Positions 36,945 through 45,610 of a stretch of DNA of 64,000 nucleotides are shown here, one piece after another. Positions within the stretch are counted from its first letter, which is position 1. Every line of letters starts with the position of its first letter. Source of the stretch: Rubrivivax sp. (GTDB lineage Bacteria > Pseudomonadota > Gammaproteobacteria > Burkholderiales > Burkholderiaceae_C). Below the pieces are notes generated by a model. The model saw only the letters and a list, made by a program, of their open reading frames with translations, was not told where the DNA came from and did not search any database. Both the position numbers and the translations under genes were made by a program. Location of the stretch: positions 1 through 64,000 of the forward strand of contig JAHCKS010000002.1 in the NCBI GenBank assembly GCA_026125665.1, written 5' to 3'.

Positions 36945-39900
36945 CGATCTCAATGGCCTCATACAGCGCAGGACCGCCGAGCTGGTCCTGGCGGAGGTGG
37001 AGGCCGCGTACCTGCGCAGTGAGTACGGTGTCGTCGCACAGGACATCGGAGCCTTTGACCGCAGCTTCTTCATGCAGCAAGTGCCTGGACTGTTCACGAA
37101 GGCGAAGGGCCGGGTGCGAATCGCGCTGGTAGGCGACTCGGCGGCCATTGGTGACTTCGTCGATGAGCACCCAAAGCACAGGGAGTTCATCACCTCCGAG
37201 GAAGAGGTAGCGGTCCAGTGGCGCAACAAGCGCCTCAAGACGATCTTCGTGATTGCCAACGGGTCGCTGAACAAGCAGGGGTCGCTGAAGGAATTCACCC
37301 TGCTGTCGGAGCAACATCTCATCAAGAGGATGTGCGATCAGGCGCGGGACAAGGCGGAGGTGGCATGGCTGCGGACGTTGTGGGACGCGCTCAGCTCACC
37401 TCGTGGTCCTGGCCTATCCCTCAGGTCCATCGTCACGTTCGCCGAGACCCTCGACCAGTTCAATTCCGCCCAACGGTCGGTAAAGGCCTCGGCCGCGTTG
37501 TATGCGCTGGGCTTGTTCCCGGACGATCACCTTGCGGAGGAGAGCACCGAAGCCCGGATCATCAAGCGCCTAAAACTCAATGCCACCGTGCTCGCGCAAG
37601 TGTGCAACGCGGCCCCCGAAGACCTGGACCGCATGGCGAACTTCTGCAGAAGCCTGACCGGTCCTGAGAAGACCAGGTTCAACGCGATCCGCAAGCGCCT
37701 CGGGCGAATCAATCAGCGCAGCACCGACGAACTTGCCGGCATCCAGTTGACCGACGTACAGACGCTGTGGCGGGGGAAGGTCAGCCGGAGCAACGGTGAC
37801 GGGGGCGGCAACGGTGGTTCGCGAGGCCCCGGGAAAGTGGCCGTCGAGTCGCTCGTGGCTGAACTACTGCTTGAAGGCGAGCATGAGCGCCTGAAGGATC
37901 TTGCTGAGTCCGTGCACCAGTTGGCGGACCAGGCAGAAGACGAGCAGTTGTCCGGTGACGCCGAGCCCCTGGTCACCGGGGGCAGTGACAGTACGTCCGG
38001 TGACGCGGTTCCGGTTGTCGATGTCAAGGCGCCGGTTATTGCGCTTGCCAAGTCTCGGTCGACCGAGAGTGAGTGGGGCGGTGTCATTGACATTGAGTCG
38101 GATCGCCTCGAGGCGCTAACCGAGGTGTCCGCCTTCAAGGCATGGCAACCGTTTGAGTTTGAGTCCTTTCGCTCGTTGTTGCAGCAGTTTGTCGATGCGC
38201 AGCTCGCACCGAGTACCGCGCTCGACCTAGCCGACTCGCTCGCCGCAGCCCGTCGTGAGTTGCTCACGCACCTTGGTGAGCTCACCACGTCCCCGGTAAC
38301 AGTGCTGGCCGGTCGGGGCGAAGTGCTGGCGGCCGCCGAGAGATTCCTGCTTGGCTACGACCAACTCCTCAAGCAGATTGAGGCGGCCTACACCCAGATG
38401 TACGCCGATGCCGGAGAAGAGGCAGAGACGATCGTCCACTGGCTTCTCTCCATCGAACTCTATGTGTACCGCCGCGAAGGCGATGTCACTGAAGTCCTAC
38501 TTTCGCCCATACACCCTCTCAATCTGTGGCGCAGTCTGGCAATCGTCAAGGACCTTCAGGTCCTGGGCGGGAAGTTGAGCAAGTCGGAGCAGGGTACGCT
38601 TATCGCCGCGTCAGCGGAAGACCTGCAGTTGCTCAACGTGCTGGTCCTGCCGCGCATCGCTGGCGTAACGGCGACTCCGGCACTCCTGGGACAGGCTGGT
38701 GCAATCGATCATCTGCCTCTCTTCAAAGAATCGCCGCGCGGGGTACTTGAGCCGGACGGTATGCGCACGGTCGCGCATCTGTCTTCACTCATCGCTCAAC
38801 TTCGCCCCTACGTGCGGCCCGGTCTACAGATTCTCTTCGTCAATGCGCCACGGCCCAGCAAGCTGCTAGAGGAAGTGCTCAACGAACTGGACCTCGACAA
38901 CCGAGCTACCGAGGACACGTTCTGGGGCGTGCACTTCCGCTTCCGCTACACGCTGGCAGACACACGTGGGTGGAGTAGCGAACTCGAAGAGCTTGACGAT
39001 CAGATCAAGGACCGCTTGAAAGCGGGGCAAGACGTTGGCTTGGTGAGCGTTTCGGTTCGATCCGAGTTGACCGGCTGGGAGGATCTGCTTCAGGAGGTGA
39101 AGGCAGTCCCCTCCCACTTGACGGTGGTGTTCGATCCCTTCGAGGTACGGACAATGCTCGTGGCCCGGGCGGGTTTGCACGACATGAGCCCATGGATGCC
39201 CAGTTGCGAGTACCGCTACAACAAACTGAAGAAGCAGATAGTCATCGTTCCTATCGCCGAGGAGCAGGTGTTTGCAACCTACTTCTCGACCGCCAAGCTG
39301 GTCCACCGAGAACTGAAGCAGAGTACTGCGACGCATCAGCCGCAGGTCACCCAGGTGCGAACCTGGCTCGATCAATTGGCGGCAGCGAGCACCTGGACGG
39401 TCATCGCCGACCCGCACCGGGTGCTCATTCCGCGGCTGAACGACTCGGAAGTCATTGACCGTCGCATTGAGCGTGGCAGGCAACTGACAACGTTTGGGCG
39501 AGACCTGAGTCCGTTCGTCCGGAAACTTGACCGGCAGTTGAGGCGGACGCACTTCGTTGCCGAAGACGCGACGCTGGAGGACCTCATCCGCGACCTGGTG
39601 GCCATGGAGCCCAATGGGATCCTTGGCCTGGTCGGCGGCGACAAGAGCAAGCACGTGAAGGGCGCGCTGGGGAAGCTCATAGCAATGAGGTGGTACCGGC
39701 GCATGGAGCCGAGCGGGCTTTCAGTCAGCCTGGATACGCAAAACGCGACGCGCTGGCTGTCTGCTGGTGCCCCGTCCGGCGAGAGGGCGGACCTCATCGG
39801 CATTCGCGAGGACGGTGGGGAACTCAGGATTGATGTCATCGAGGTGAAGACGCACGACGAGGGGATCCCCTACACGGTCAGTGGCGGCGTTGCGTCGGGA

Positions 39901-41652
39901 CATGCGGTGGACCAGATTCTCGCGACGCTGCATGCCCTCGCCGAAGTCTTCGGCGGCCAGGATTCGCCGTTGGCCAAGCCACGTCGGGAGGTCTTGCGGG
40001 AGCATCTGTACACCGCGCTCATGCGTGATCTGAATCCGGCATACATCGAGCGCTGGCATGCGCTGCTCCAGGACCTGTTCAACGGGTCGATCCCCGTAAA
40101 GCTAAGCGGCCGCTTGATCCATGTACGACTTGCGAGCGTGGCCAGCACCGAGACCGTGGTGGTCAAGACGATGTCGGGCATCCCGCTGGAGATCAACACG
40201 CTCTCTGCAGGGGATGTGGGGCTCATGCTGTCTCCAACGAAGCCCGAGGACGTTGGTGAGGCCTTGGGCCTGCCGGCGGGTGCCCCTGGGGCTCCGCAAG
40301 GGGCGGCGCTTGAGCCAAGGCTTGCCCTTGACCTCCTGGTCAACCGGGACGGGCAGACGCATCCTGCCGCGGTCCCCGGGCAAGACGATTCCGGCCCGGA
40401 GGACGAGTCGCCCGCTGACGATGACGCCGGCACGCCTGTGCGGCCACGGCCATCGGGCGGACCAGCCGGCTCTCCGACCGCATTCAGGATGGAGGAGCCG
40501 CCTGAGCGTGACGTGACGAGCGCCAGGCCGCACGCTTCCGGGTCCCTCGATGTGCCGCTGGGCCAGGAAGTCAACTCGAAGCAAGACCTTGTGTGGTCTC
40601 CCGGGAAGCAGAGCAACGGCTTCTTCCTCATCCTCGGTGCGTCCGGCTCCGGCAAGACCGAGACCCTCAAGGTACTGGGCAATGGCATCTCGCAGTTCGG
40701 GACGCCGGTACTGGTCCTCGACTTCCACGGGGACGTGAAGTTTCCCGGGCTTGAGTCGATCCTTCTCTCGTCGGGTACATCGAGCACGATCGGGCTCAAC
40801 CCGATGGAGTTGGACTCTCATAGTGCAGAGGAGACCGGGCTCTACGATCAGCGGAAGGTGATCCGGGACATGATCCGCAACGCGGTGCCGGCGCTCGGGC
40901 ACCGGCAGGGTTCGATTCTGCGCGACGCCATCGAGGAAGCCTACGTGAACGCCGGCTTCAACGACGCCGACCCTGCGACGTGGAAGCTTGCGCCGCCGAC
41001 GTTCAGCGACGTAGTGAGCATCCTTAGTGCGTGGGCGGAAGACGATGCGCGCAAGAGTCAGCGGAACTCGATCGAGGGCTGCATCGCGGCGATTCAGGAG
41101 ATATTCGAGCACCCGATCTTCCAGCGGACCAAGCATGTGTCGGTGGAGGACATCCTTTCGAAGCCGATGCGACTCGACCTGAGTCGTCTAAGCGACGAGG
41201 TGCGCTACATCACGGCTGAGACATTGCTGCGCAAGATCTTCCGGGTCCTGAGGCTCAAGGGTCCGATTCCGGTTCAGCCACAGAGCGACCATGAGCGGTT
41301 CCGACTGTTTGTTGCGATCGACGAGGCGAAGATCCTGAGCACGGGGGGCGGTGACCCGGACTCGCCTGATCGTGTACTGAACCTGCTCTTTACCGAGGCA
41401 CGAAAGTTTGGCCTTGGGATGATCCTGGCATCGCAGATGTCCGATCACTTCGGCTCCGAGGTCACGGCAAATGCTGCCACTTGGCTGGTAATGAAGCCAA
41501 TGGATATCCGCGAAGCGCGCAAGAACGCCCCGAATGTGCAGATGGAGCCGGAAGCCCTTACTGCCCTGCGCGGCAAGGGGGACGGCTACTTCCGGGACCG
41601 CTCGTCGCCAAGGGCACGGCGTCTGCAGGTCAGGCCACTGTCGCAGGGCTAG
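36937..41652 (+). CDS. PD-(D/E)XK nuclease / HerA-like ATPase (DptH-like) of the defence operon
   Basis: A 1571-residue protein. Residues 1-900 are a large helical region with a P-loop-lacking N-terminus. Near 952-971 a nuclease-like core reads ADLIGI (D952) then DVIEVKT (E969, K971), the PD-(D/E)XK pattern. A Pro/Asp-rich linker follows. The C-terminal ~350 residues are a HerA/VirB4-like translocase: Walker A GASGSGKTE at 1234, VLVLDFHGD, Walker B LFVAIDEAK (D near 1462) and a conserved ASQ. DptH of phosphorothioate restriction also ends in a HerA-type ATPase. The ATG at 36937 overlaps the upstream stop; the frame is open further upstream but that part is a shadow. Confidence 0.72.
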   Translation: MPSDLNGLIQRRTAELVLAEVEAAYLRSEYGVVAQDIGAFDRSFFMQQVPGLFTKAKGRVRIALVGDSAAIGDFVDEHPKHREFITSEEEVAVQWRNKRLKTIFVIANGSLNKQGSLKEFTLLSEQHLIKRMCDQARDKAEVAWLRTLWDALSSPRGPGLSLRSIVTFAETLDQFNSAQRSVKASAALYALGLFPDDHLAEESTEARIIKRLKLNATVLAQVCNAAPEDLDRMANFCRSLTGPEKTRFNAIRKRLGRINQRSTDELAGIQLTDVQTLWRGKVSRSNGDGGGNGGSRGPGKVAVESLVAELLLEGEHERLKDLAESVHQLADQAEDEQLSGDAEPLVTGGSDSTSGDAVPVVDVKAPVIALAKSRSTESEWGGVIDIESDRLEALTEVSAFKAWQPFEFESFRSLLQQFVDAQLAPSTALDLADSLAAARRELLTHLGELTTSPVTVLAGRGEVLAAAERFLLGYDQLLKQIEAAYTQMYADAGEEAETIVHWLLSIELYVYRREGDVTEVLLSPIHPLNLWRSLAIVKDLQVLGGKLSKSEQGTLIAASAEDLQLLNVLVLPRIAGVTATPALLGQAGAIDHLPLFKESPRGVLEPDGMRTVAHLSSLIAQLRPYVRPGLQILFVNAPRPSKLLEEVLNELDLDNRATEDTFWGVHFRFRYTLADTRGWSSELEELDDQIKDRLKAGQDVGLVSVSVRSELTGWEDLLQEVKAVPSHLTVVFDPFEVRTMLVARAGLHDMSPWMPSCEYRYNKLKKQIVIVPIAEEQVFATYFSTAKLVHRELKQSTATHQPQVTQVRTWLDQLAAASTWTVIADPHRVLIPRLNDSEVIDRRIERGRQLTTFGRDLSPFVRKLDRQLRRTHFVAEDATLEDLIRDLVAMEPNGILGLVGGDKSKHVKGALGKLIAMRWYRRMEPSGLSVSLDTQNATRWLSAGAPSGERADLIGIREDGGELRIDVIEVKTHDEGIPYTVSGGVASGHAVDQILATLHALAEVFGGQDSPLAKPRREVLREHLYTALMRDLNPAYIERWHALLQDLFNGSIPVKLSGRLIHVRLASVASTETVVVKTMSGIPLEINTLSAGDVGLMLSPTKPEDVGEALGLPAGAPGAPQGAALEPRLALDLLVNRDGQTHPAAVPGQDDSGPEDESPADDDAGTPVRPRPSGGPAGSPTAFRMEEPPERDVTSARPHASGSLDVPLGQEVNSKQDLVWSPGKQSNGFFLILGASGSGKTETLKVLGNGISQFGTPVLVLDFHGDVKFPGLESILLSSGTSSTIGLNPMELDSHSAEETGLYDQRKVIRDMIRNAVPALGHRQGSILRDAIEEAYVNAGFNDADPATWKLAPPTFSDVVSILSAWAEDDARKSQRNSIEGCIAAIQEIFEHPIFQRTKHVSVEDILSKPMRLDLSRLSDEVRYITAETLLRKIFRVLRLKGPIPVQPQSDHERFRLFVAIDEAKILSTGGGDPDSPDRVLNLLFTEARKFGLGMILASQMSDHFGSEVTANAATWLVMKPMDIREARKNAPNVQMEPEALTALRGKGDGYFRDRSSPRARRLQVRPLSQG

Positions 41653-41742
41653 CCCGGTCGGTGCGCGGCCGGCGGCCGCCGGTGAGCTACATTAGCCACT
41701 CATGCGGCCCCTTGGTGGGTCTGCAGGAGGCAGGCTAGACTC

Positions 41743-41970
41743 ATGTCGGCGGGGGTTGGATACACGCTGGGTCCGCTTACACCGGACCAGATGGACTTCG
41801 TGCACAAGGTACCCGCGAGCGTCCTTGTGGCCGCTGCTAACGGGCAGGTCGACCTCAACCTGCTTGCGCGGCAGGAGTTGGCGAACCGGGGCTTCGACCG
41901 GCACGGCGTGTGGGTAGGCTTCAGGCAAGCCCGGGCCGAATACCTGGCCGGGGGCGGGCGGGTTCCTTAA
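41743..41970 (+). CDS. Small mobile-element protein, 75 aa
   Basis: A 75-residue soluble protein. The central part VAAANGQVDLNLLARQELANRG and FDRHGVWVGF recalls a short hypothetical protein often met on plasmids and integrative elements, of unknown role. AGGAGG lies 12 bases before the ATG. Its stop overlaps the stop of the convergent small DNA-binding gene by four bases. Confidence 0.6.
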   Translation: MSAGVGYTLGPLTPDQMDFVHKVPASVLVAAANGQVDLNLLARQELANRGFDRHGVWVGFRQARAEYLAGGGRVP

Positions 41971-42230
41971 AGCCCCCTCGCCTTCTCCCAGGCATCAAGC
42001 GCCTCGAAGAGAAGTTCGTTCTGCTTGATGTCAGCGGCGACAGCGCGCTGACGGAAGCGTTTGCGGAACGCCGGTGGCACCTTGAAGGCGAGCGCCTCAA
42101 GGTTGGCCGTCTTGGTCGGCACAGCACGTGCTGTAGCCGTCGTACCCGCGGCGCGCTGGACCGCCTCCGGCATCGGTGCCGCCTGTTCGCTGGTCAGGGC
42201 CATCAGGTCGAGAGGTGGTCGCTTGCTCAT
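41967..42230 (-). CDS. Small ribbon-helix-helix-like partner of ParA (ParB-type)
   Basis: An 87-residue protein whose C-terminal half reads LAFKVPPAFRKRFRQRAVAADIKQNELLFEALDAW, given here in pieces: a beta strand (LAFKVPP) followed by two helices, the ribbon-helix-helix pattern of small ParB-type centromere binders (ParG/Omega class). The N-terminus is a flexible Ala/Thr/Pro tail, as in ParG. Its ATG overlaps the parA stop (ATGA), so it is translated with parA. It likely binds repeats near the operon and stimulates ParA ATPase. This is inferred from fold pattern and context. Confidence 0.65.
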   Translation of the reverse strand: MSKRPPLDLMALTSEQAAPMPEAVQRAAGTTATARAVPTKTANLEALAFKVPPAFRKRFRQRAVAADIKQNELLFEALDAWEKARGL

Positions 42231-42919
42231 CAGGCAGTCTCCCTTTCTTGAATGCTCCCCTTCTCACTTTCTCTCTTTCTCCCCTTCTCGCTTTCCTTAA
42301 CGCGGGCGCGGACCGCGCGCCATAGCGCGCTGACCTCGGTCGCGGCGATGCCGCCCGGTTCAATCTCTAGCGCAGTCTTGCCGTGGGCAAAGGTCTCGGC
42401 ATAGATCACGCGTTCGTGCATGCGGGCAGGCAGTACGAGGCCGAGAGCCTCAAGCGCCATGGCCGCCGCCTCGTTGTTGCGCAGGTTCGCACGTACGCGT
42501 GCCAGGGCAAAGCTGAACGGGCGACCTGACTGCTTGATCAGCGGGAGGCCTTTGACCAGCGCGCGCAGGTCGGCCGGTGTCGGGTTGAGTGGCACAAGAA
42601 TGAGATCGGCCTTGGCGAAAAGCTCGGCGTTGACGCTGCCAATGGAGGGTGCTGTGTCAATGAAGAGGTAGCGTGCGCCGGCATCGCGTAGAGCCATGAG
42701 CCTGCCGTGCAGGTCCGCCAGGTCGAGCGGCGCATAGCGCGGCGTGTCAAGGCCAGTACGCTTGCGCTGGTTGAACCAGTCGCCGGCTGTCCCTTGTGGA
42801 TCCGTATCGGAGAGAAGGGCAGGGCCGTCTCCGGCCTGTTCAGCAGCAGCGGCCAGGTGGACCGTGAGCGTCGACTTGCCCGAGCCACCCTTCTGGTTTG
42901 CAATGACGATCGTCTTCAT
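42230..42919 (-). CDS. parA: ParA-family partition ATPase
   Basis: A 229-residue Walker-type partition ATPase without an N-terminal DNA-binding domain (type Ib size). It has the deviant Walker A KGGSGKSTLTVHLA, the Walker A' DTDPQGTAGDW and the Walker B FIDTAPSIG. It should form a nucleoid-bound gradient that keeps the element, or its excised circle, in daughter cells. The last ~24 residues are Lys/Glu/Arg/Ser repeats (ESEKGRKRESEKG) encoded by a polypurine repeat tract. The start codon lies within one of three TTCATGAA palindromes, which suggests autoregulation by the small partner protein. Confidence 0.9.
   Translation of the reverse strand: MKTIVIANQKGGSGKSTLTVHLAAAAEQAGDGPALLSDTDPQGTAGDWFNQRKRTGLDTPRYAPLDLADLHGRLMALRDAGARYLFIDTAPSIGSVNAELFAKADLILVPLNPTPADLRALVKGLPLIKQSGRPFSFALARVRANLRNNEAAAMALEALGLVLPARMHERVIYAETFAHGKTALEIEPGGIAATEVSALWRAVRARVKESEKGRKRESEKGSIQERETA
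42239..42297. repeat. Polypyrimidine/polypurine repeat tract at the parA 3' end
   Basis: Repeated CTCCCCTTCTC, CTTTCTC and CTCCCTTTC units. On the minus strand they read as GAGAAGGGGAG and GAGAAAG, encoding the repetitive end of ParA. Related units occur at 42941-42957, 43627-43681 and 45165-45211. Confidence 0.7.
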
Positions 42920-42954
42920 GAATTCATGAATGGCACATTTCTCCCTTTCATGAA
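42915..42954. promoter_or_regulatory. Three TTCATGAA palindromes at the parA start (candidate operator)
   Basis: TTCATGAA occurs at 42915-42922, 42923-42930 and 42947-42954. The first covers the parA start codon and the third sits in CTTTCATGAAAG, flanked by the CTCCC element. Spacing of this kind is typical of operators bound by small ribbon-helix-helix proteins. Confidence 0.6.
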
Positions 42955-43038
42955 AGCGAAATCTGCAGGGGGCGGGTCGGAGAGGTTCGCCGGTCAGGGC
43001 CGCAACTCAGTCCTGACGCTCCGTGGACGGAGCGCCAG

Positions 43039-43356
43039 TCAGGACAACTGGTAGCGGCTAACAAACTTCGGCCAGACCTCGTCACGCCAGAGTTGCTGTA
43101 GGCCTGCGCGTATCGCCGGGTCGGCCTGGGGGCCGGTTAGCGCCCGCCAGTCCTGCACGATCATGCCGCGGTCCAGCGCTTCGGCGACCACGAGCGCAAA
43201 GGTAGCTGGCGGAATAGCGTCCGCGCCGAAATCGAGGCGCTGCCCGTGGTGACCAAGCATCACAAGGTCAAGCGTGTCGATGGCGGGGGCACGCGGGTGT
43301 GACAGCCGCAGACTCAGGCATCGGCTGACGATCGCGCGCGCTGTGGGGTCGGCCAT
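43039..43356 (-). CDS. Hypothetical protein, about 105 aa
   Basis: A soluble protein, MADPTARAIVSRCLSLRLS onward, with FALVVAEALDRGMIVQDWRALTG and RDEVWPKFVSRY at the end. I do not recognise it. The frame stays open upstream to a GTG at 43614 through a low-complexity Ala/Pro region; the ATG at 43356 is chosen because the Ala/Pro part looks non-coding, but there is no clear ribosome site. It is upstream of parA on the same strand. Confidence 0.5.
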   Translation of the reverse strand: MADPTARAIVSRCLSLRLSHPRAPAIDTLDLVMLGHHGQRLDFGADAIPPATFALVVAEALDRGMIVQDWRALTGPQADPAIRAGLQQLWRDEVWPKFVSRYQLS

Positions 43357-43809
43357 CGCACCATCGTAGCGGCGGGCCGGGCTCATCGTCGCTGCCTGGC
43401 TCTCGCTCCCAGCAGGAGCAACCATGCTGCGGCATTGAGCGGCAGCGGCAGCAGCCGGGGTGGGTGCAGAGGGCCGAAGTGCCTTCACTCCAGAAGCCAG
43501 CGAACCAGCGGCAGTGCCAGCAGGGGCGGGGCTCGCCCCAGGGAGAGAAGTGCATGCGCCGATCGTGGCCCGGACGGGTGGCTCAGTGGCTGCTCCTATC
43601 GGCGCAAACGTCACAGTCTCCCAATCTCCCTTTCAAGAAAGAGAGAAAGTCACCGAGGAAGAACGCAAGAAAGGGAGAAAGCACCGGGCGGGGCGGGGGG
43701 CGCGGGTGCCGGCCGCCAGGCGGGCAGGGGCGCGAAGTGTTCCCTCCTCCCCCGTAGCGAGCAAGACAATGCGCCCCCTGCGAAGGGGGCGCTCTCGCCG
43801 AGGCACCAT
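43357..43809. other. Gene-poor stretch with polypurine repeats
   Basis: No convincing gene. It contains two polypurine elements: CTCCCTTTCAAGAAAGAG followed by AGAAAG (43627-43649) and AAGAAAGGGAGAAAG (43667-43681). The rest is low-complexity GC-rich sequence. Confidence 0.5.
43627..43681. repeat. Polypurine repeat pair, part of a dispersed set
   Basis: CCCTTTC-AA-GAAAGAGAGAAAG and AAGAAAGGGAGAAAG, related to the elements at 42239, 42941 and 45165. Confidence 0.65.
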
Positions 43810-44724
43810 TCAGGCTGCCAGCGCCTGTGGCTCCTGCAGGCCGTGCAGGTAGTCGGCAGCGCGTTGGGCGTGCGCGGCGGCGGAGAAGATCGCGCGCTTG
43901 TCGGCCTTGAGCACGGCCAGCCAGTGCTCGAGGTAGCTTGCATGGTCTTCGCGGGGCTCCGGCGTGATGCCGAGTGACGCGCAGAGGAAAGCGGCGCCGA
44001 GTTCGGCGACCAGCTCTTCGCGGGCATAGGCGGAGTCCCCGAAGCGCTTGCCGAATTCGCGGGCGCAGCGGGTCTCGTGACCGGTCCAGTGGATGAGCTC
44101 GTGCGCCTTGGTGGCGGCGTAGCTTTCGGCGTCGCGGAAGGCGTCGGCAGCCGGGAGCTGGATGCAGTCGCGGGCAGGGGCGTAGAAGGCGCGGTTCCCG
44201 CCATGCTGGAAGCGTGCGCTGGTGCGGGCGAAGAAGTCCTCGGCGGCTTCGATGAGGGGCAGGGGGTCGCCCTTGGGTTCGGGCTTGGCGTAGTAGTGGG
44301 CGGGCAGGCCGTCCACCTGTTCGGTGTTGAACACGGTATAGCCCTTCATGAAGGGAATGGAGCGTTCGACCTCGTCGCCCTTGTCGTTGCGTTCGGTCTT
44401 GGTGAAGCGGTCGGCGAAGACGACGAGCGAGCCGTGCTCGCCCTTGCGCACTTGGGCGCCGAGTTCGGTCGCTTGCCGGTAGGTCATCCAGATAGGCGAG
44501 GCGTAGCCCTTGGCAAGGGCTTCGCCCCAGAGCAGAAGGACATTCATGCCCTTGTAGGGTGTGCCGTTGTGCCTCAGGGGTGGGGTGATGCGGCCTTCGG
44601 TGTTGGTGGAGGTCCACGGCTTCAGCCACGGGCGCACGCCTTTGGCGAGGTCTTCGAGGATGCGGTCGGTTACGCGCGTGTAGACATCGGCGCGGGCCGT
44701 GTCGTGGGTCGTGGTCTTGCTCAT
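43810..44724 (-). CDS. ardC: ArdC-family antirestriction protein (ssDNA-binding, zincin-like)
   Basis: A 304-residue protein of the ArdC/TraC-N type. The N-terminal domain (VYTRVTDRILEDLAKGVRPW, and TPPLRHNGTPYKGMNVLLLW, in two parts) binds single-stranded DNA. The C-terminal domain is a metallopeptidase-like fold with HELIHWTGH (HExxH) and a downstream REELVAELGAAFL glutamate. ArdC proteins protect incoming transferred DNA from host restriction. The ATG at 44724 has AAGGAG upstream. The fit to a mobilizable element is excellent. Confidence 0.9.
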   Translation of the reverse strand: MSKTTTHDTARADVYTRVTDRILEDLAKGVRPWLKPWTSTNTEGRITPPLRHNGTPYKGMNVLLLWGEALAKGYASPIWMTYRQATELGAQVRKGEHGSLVVFADRFTKTERNDKGDEVERSIPFMKGYTVFNTEQVDGLPAHYYAKPEPKGDPLPLIEAAEDFFARTSARFQHGGNRAFYAPARDCIQLPAADAFRDAESYAATKAHELIHWTGHETRCAREFGKRFGDSAYAREELVAELGAAFLCASLGITPEPREDHASYLEHWLAVLKADKRAIFSAAAHAQRAADYLHGLQEPQALAA

Positions 44725-45238
44725 AGTCTTGGCTCCTTGCGTTGACGAAATCGGCCGTTGAGGCCTCAGCACTGCGCTGTGCTGGGCCTCTGGCCGTCGC
44801 CGAGACCGGGGAGGCAAGGAGCAAGGGGCGCAGGCGCGGAGGGGAATCACCCGGGCTGCACGGAGCGAAGCGGAGGAAGGTGGGGGATACCGCGCCTGCG
44901 GCAAAGCTTCACCCCTTGCGCCGCGCCAGGGGCAGCGCCCCTTAGCTCATGAAGTGCTGGCTCAGGCGGCGAAGCCGCATTGCGGGTCACGCCGCGGGCA
45001 GGCGCCGGCGGCGCACTTCGTTGGCTTTTGCGTCAGGGGGCGGAACCCTTTTGGGCCGAGACCTTGGGCTCGGGGCGCGTGGCGCCTAGCACCCGGCCGA
45101 TGTGCGCGCAGCGCTGGTCGGGACGCCCGCCCTACACCAAGAGCGCTGCGCGCGGCGCTCTACTTCGCTTTCTCGCTTTCTTCCTTTCTCCCTTTCATAA
45201 AGGGGAGAAAGTTGCTAGCAGAGCATGGCGCTTCGCGC
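44725..45238. other. Non-coding stretch upstream of ardC
   Basis: No gene that I can support. GC-rich, with short inverted repeats and, at its right end, the polypurine element CTTTCTCGCTTTC / CTTTCATAAAGGGGAGAAAG (45165-45211). The ardC promoter presumably lies here. Confidence 0.5.
45165..45211. repeat. Polypyrimidine-palindrome-polypurine element
   Basis: TCGCTTTCTCGCTTTC, then CCTTTCTCCCTTTC-AT-AAAGGGGAGAAAG (in two parts), an imperfect inverted repeat with the same core as the elements near parA. Confidence 0.65.
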
Positions 45239-45610
45239 CTACTGCAGCCACTCCTTCGGGTCGTTGCACCTCGGGCTGCTGATGCGCTTCTTCAGCATGG
45301 CGAGTTCGGTGGCGGATCCGACACACCCGCCGACAACGCCTCCCCAGTGCCGGCCATCCTTGGGCTGGACAAGCATCTGTGGCATATCGGGGCCGTGCTT
45401 CTGCAGGCACAGACGTGTCGCTGAGGACGCCACTGCTTCGCATTCCTGCGCTGCCACGGTGAAGCACTGACGGAAATAGAAGTCCGGCGAGCAGAGCTTG
45501 GTGGGCACGGCCGTCTCCATGTGCTTCAGCCAGTCTTCCCGGGCGACGGTCTGCGCCTGCGAGGTGGTGTGCGCGATGAACAGGGCCAGTGCGAGGGCGA
45601 TTCGCGTCAT
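45239..45610 (-). CDS. Small secreted cysteine-rich protein
   Basis: A 123-residue precursor with a signal peptide (MTRIALALALFIAHTTSQAQ). The mature part holds about six cysteines (TKLCSPDFYFRQCF, QECEAV, RLCLQKHG, GGCVGS and SPRCND), so it should be a disulphide-bonded periplasmic protein. I do not recognise the family. GGAG lies six bases before the ATG. It is divergent from the thermonuclease gene. Confidence 0.65.
   Translation of the reverse strand: MTRIALALALFIAHTTSQAQTVAREDWLKHMETAVPTKLCSPDFYFRQCFTVAAQECEAVASSATRLCLQKHGPDMPQMLVQPKDGRHWGGVVGGCVGSATELAMLKKRISSPRCNDPKEWLQ

Noticed and set aside
43583-44824. A 413-codon frame antisense/offset to ardC
   Set aside because: Low-complexity Arg/Pro/His text; the ArdC frame has HExxH and family motifs.
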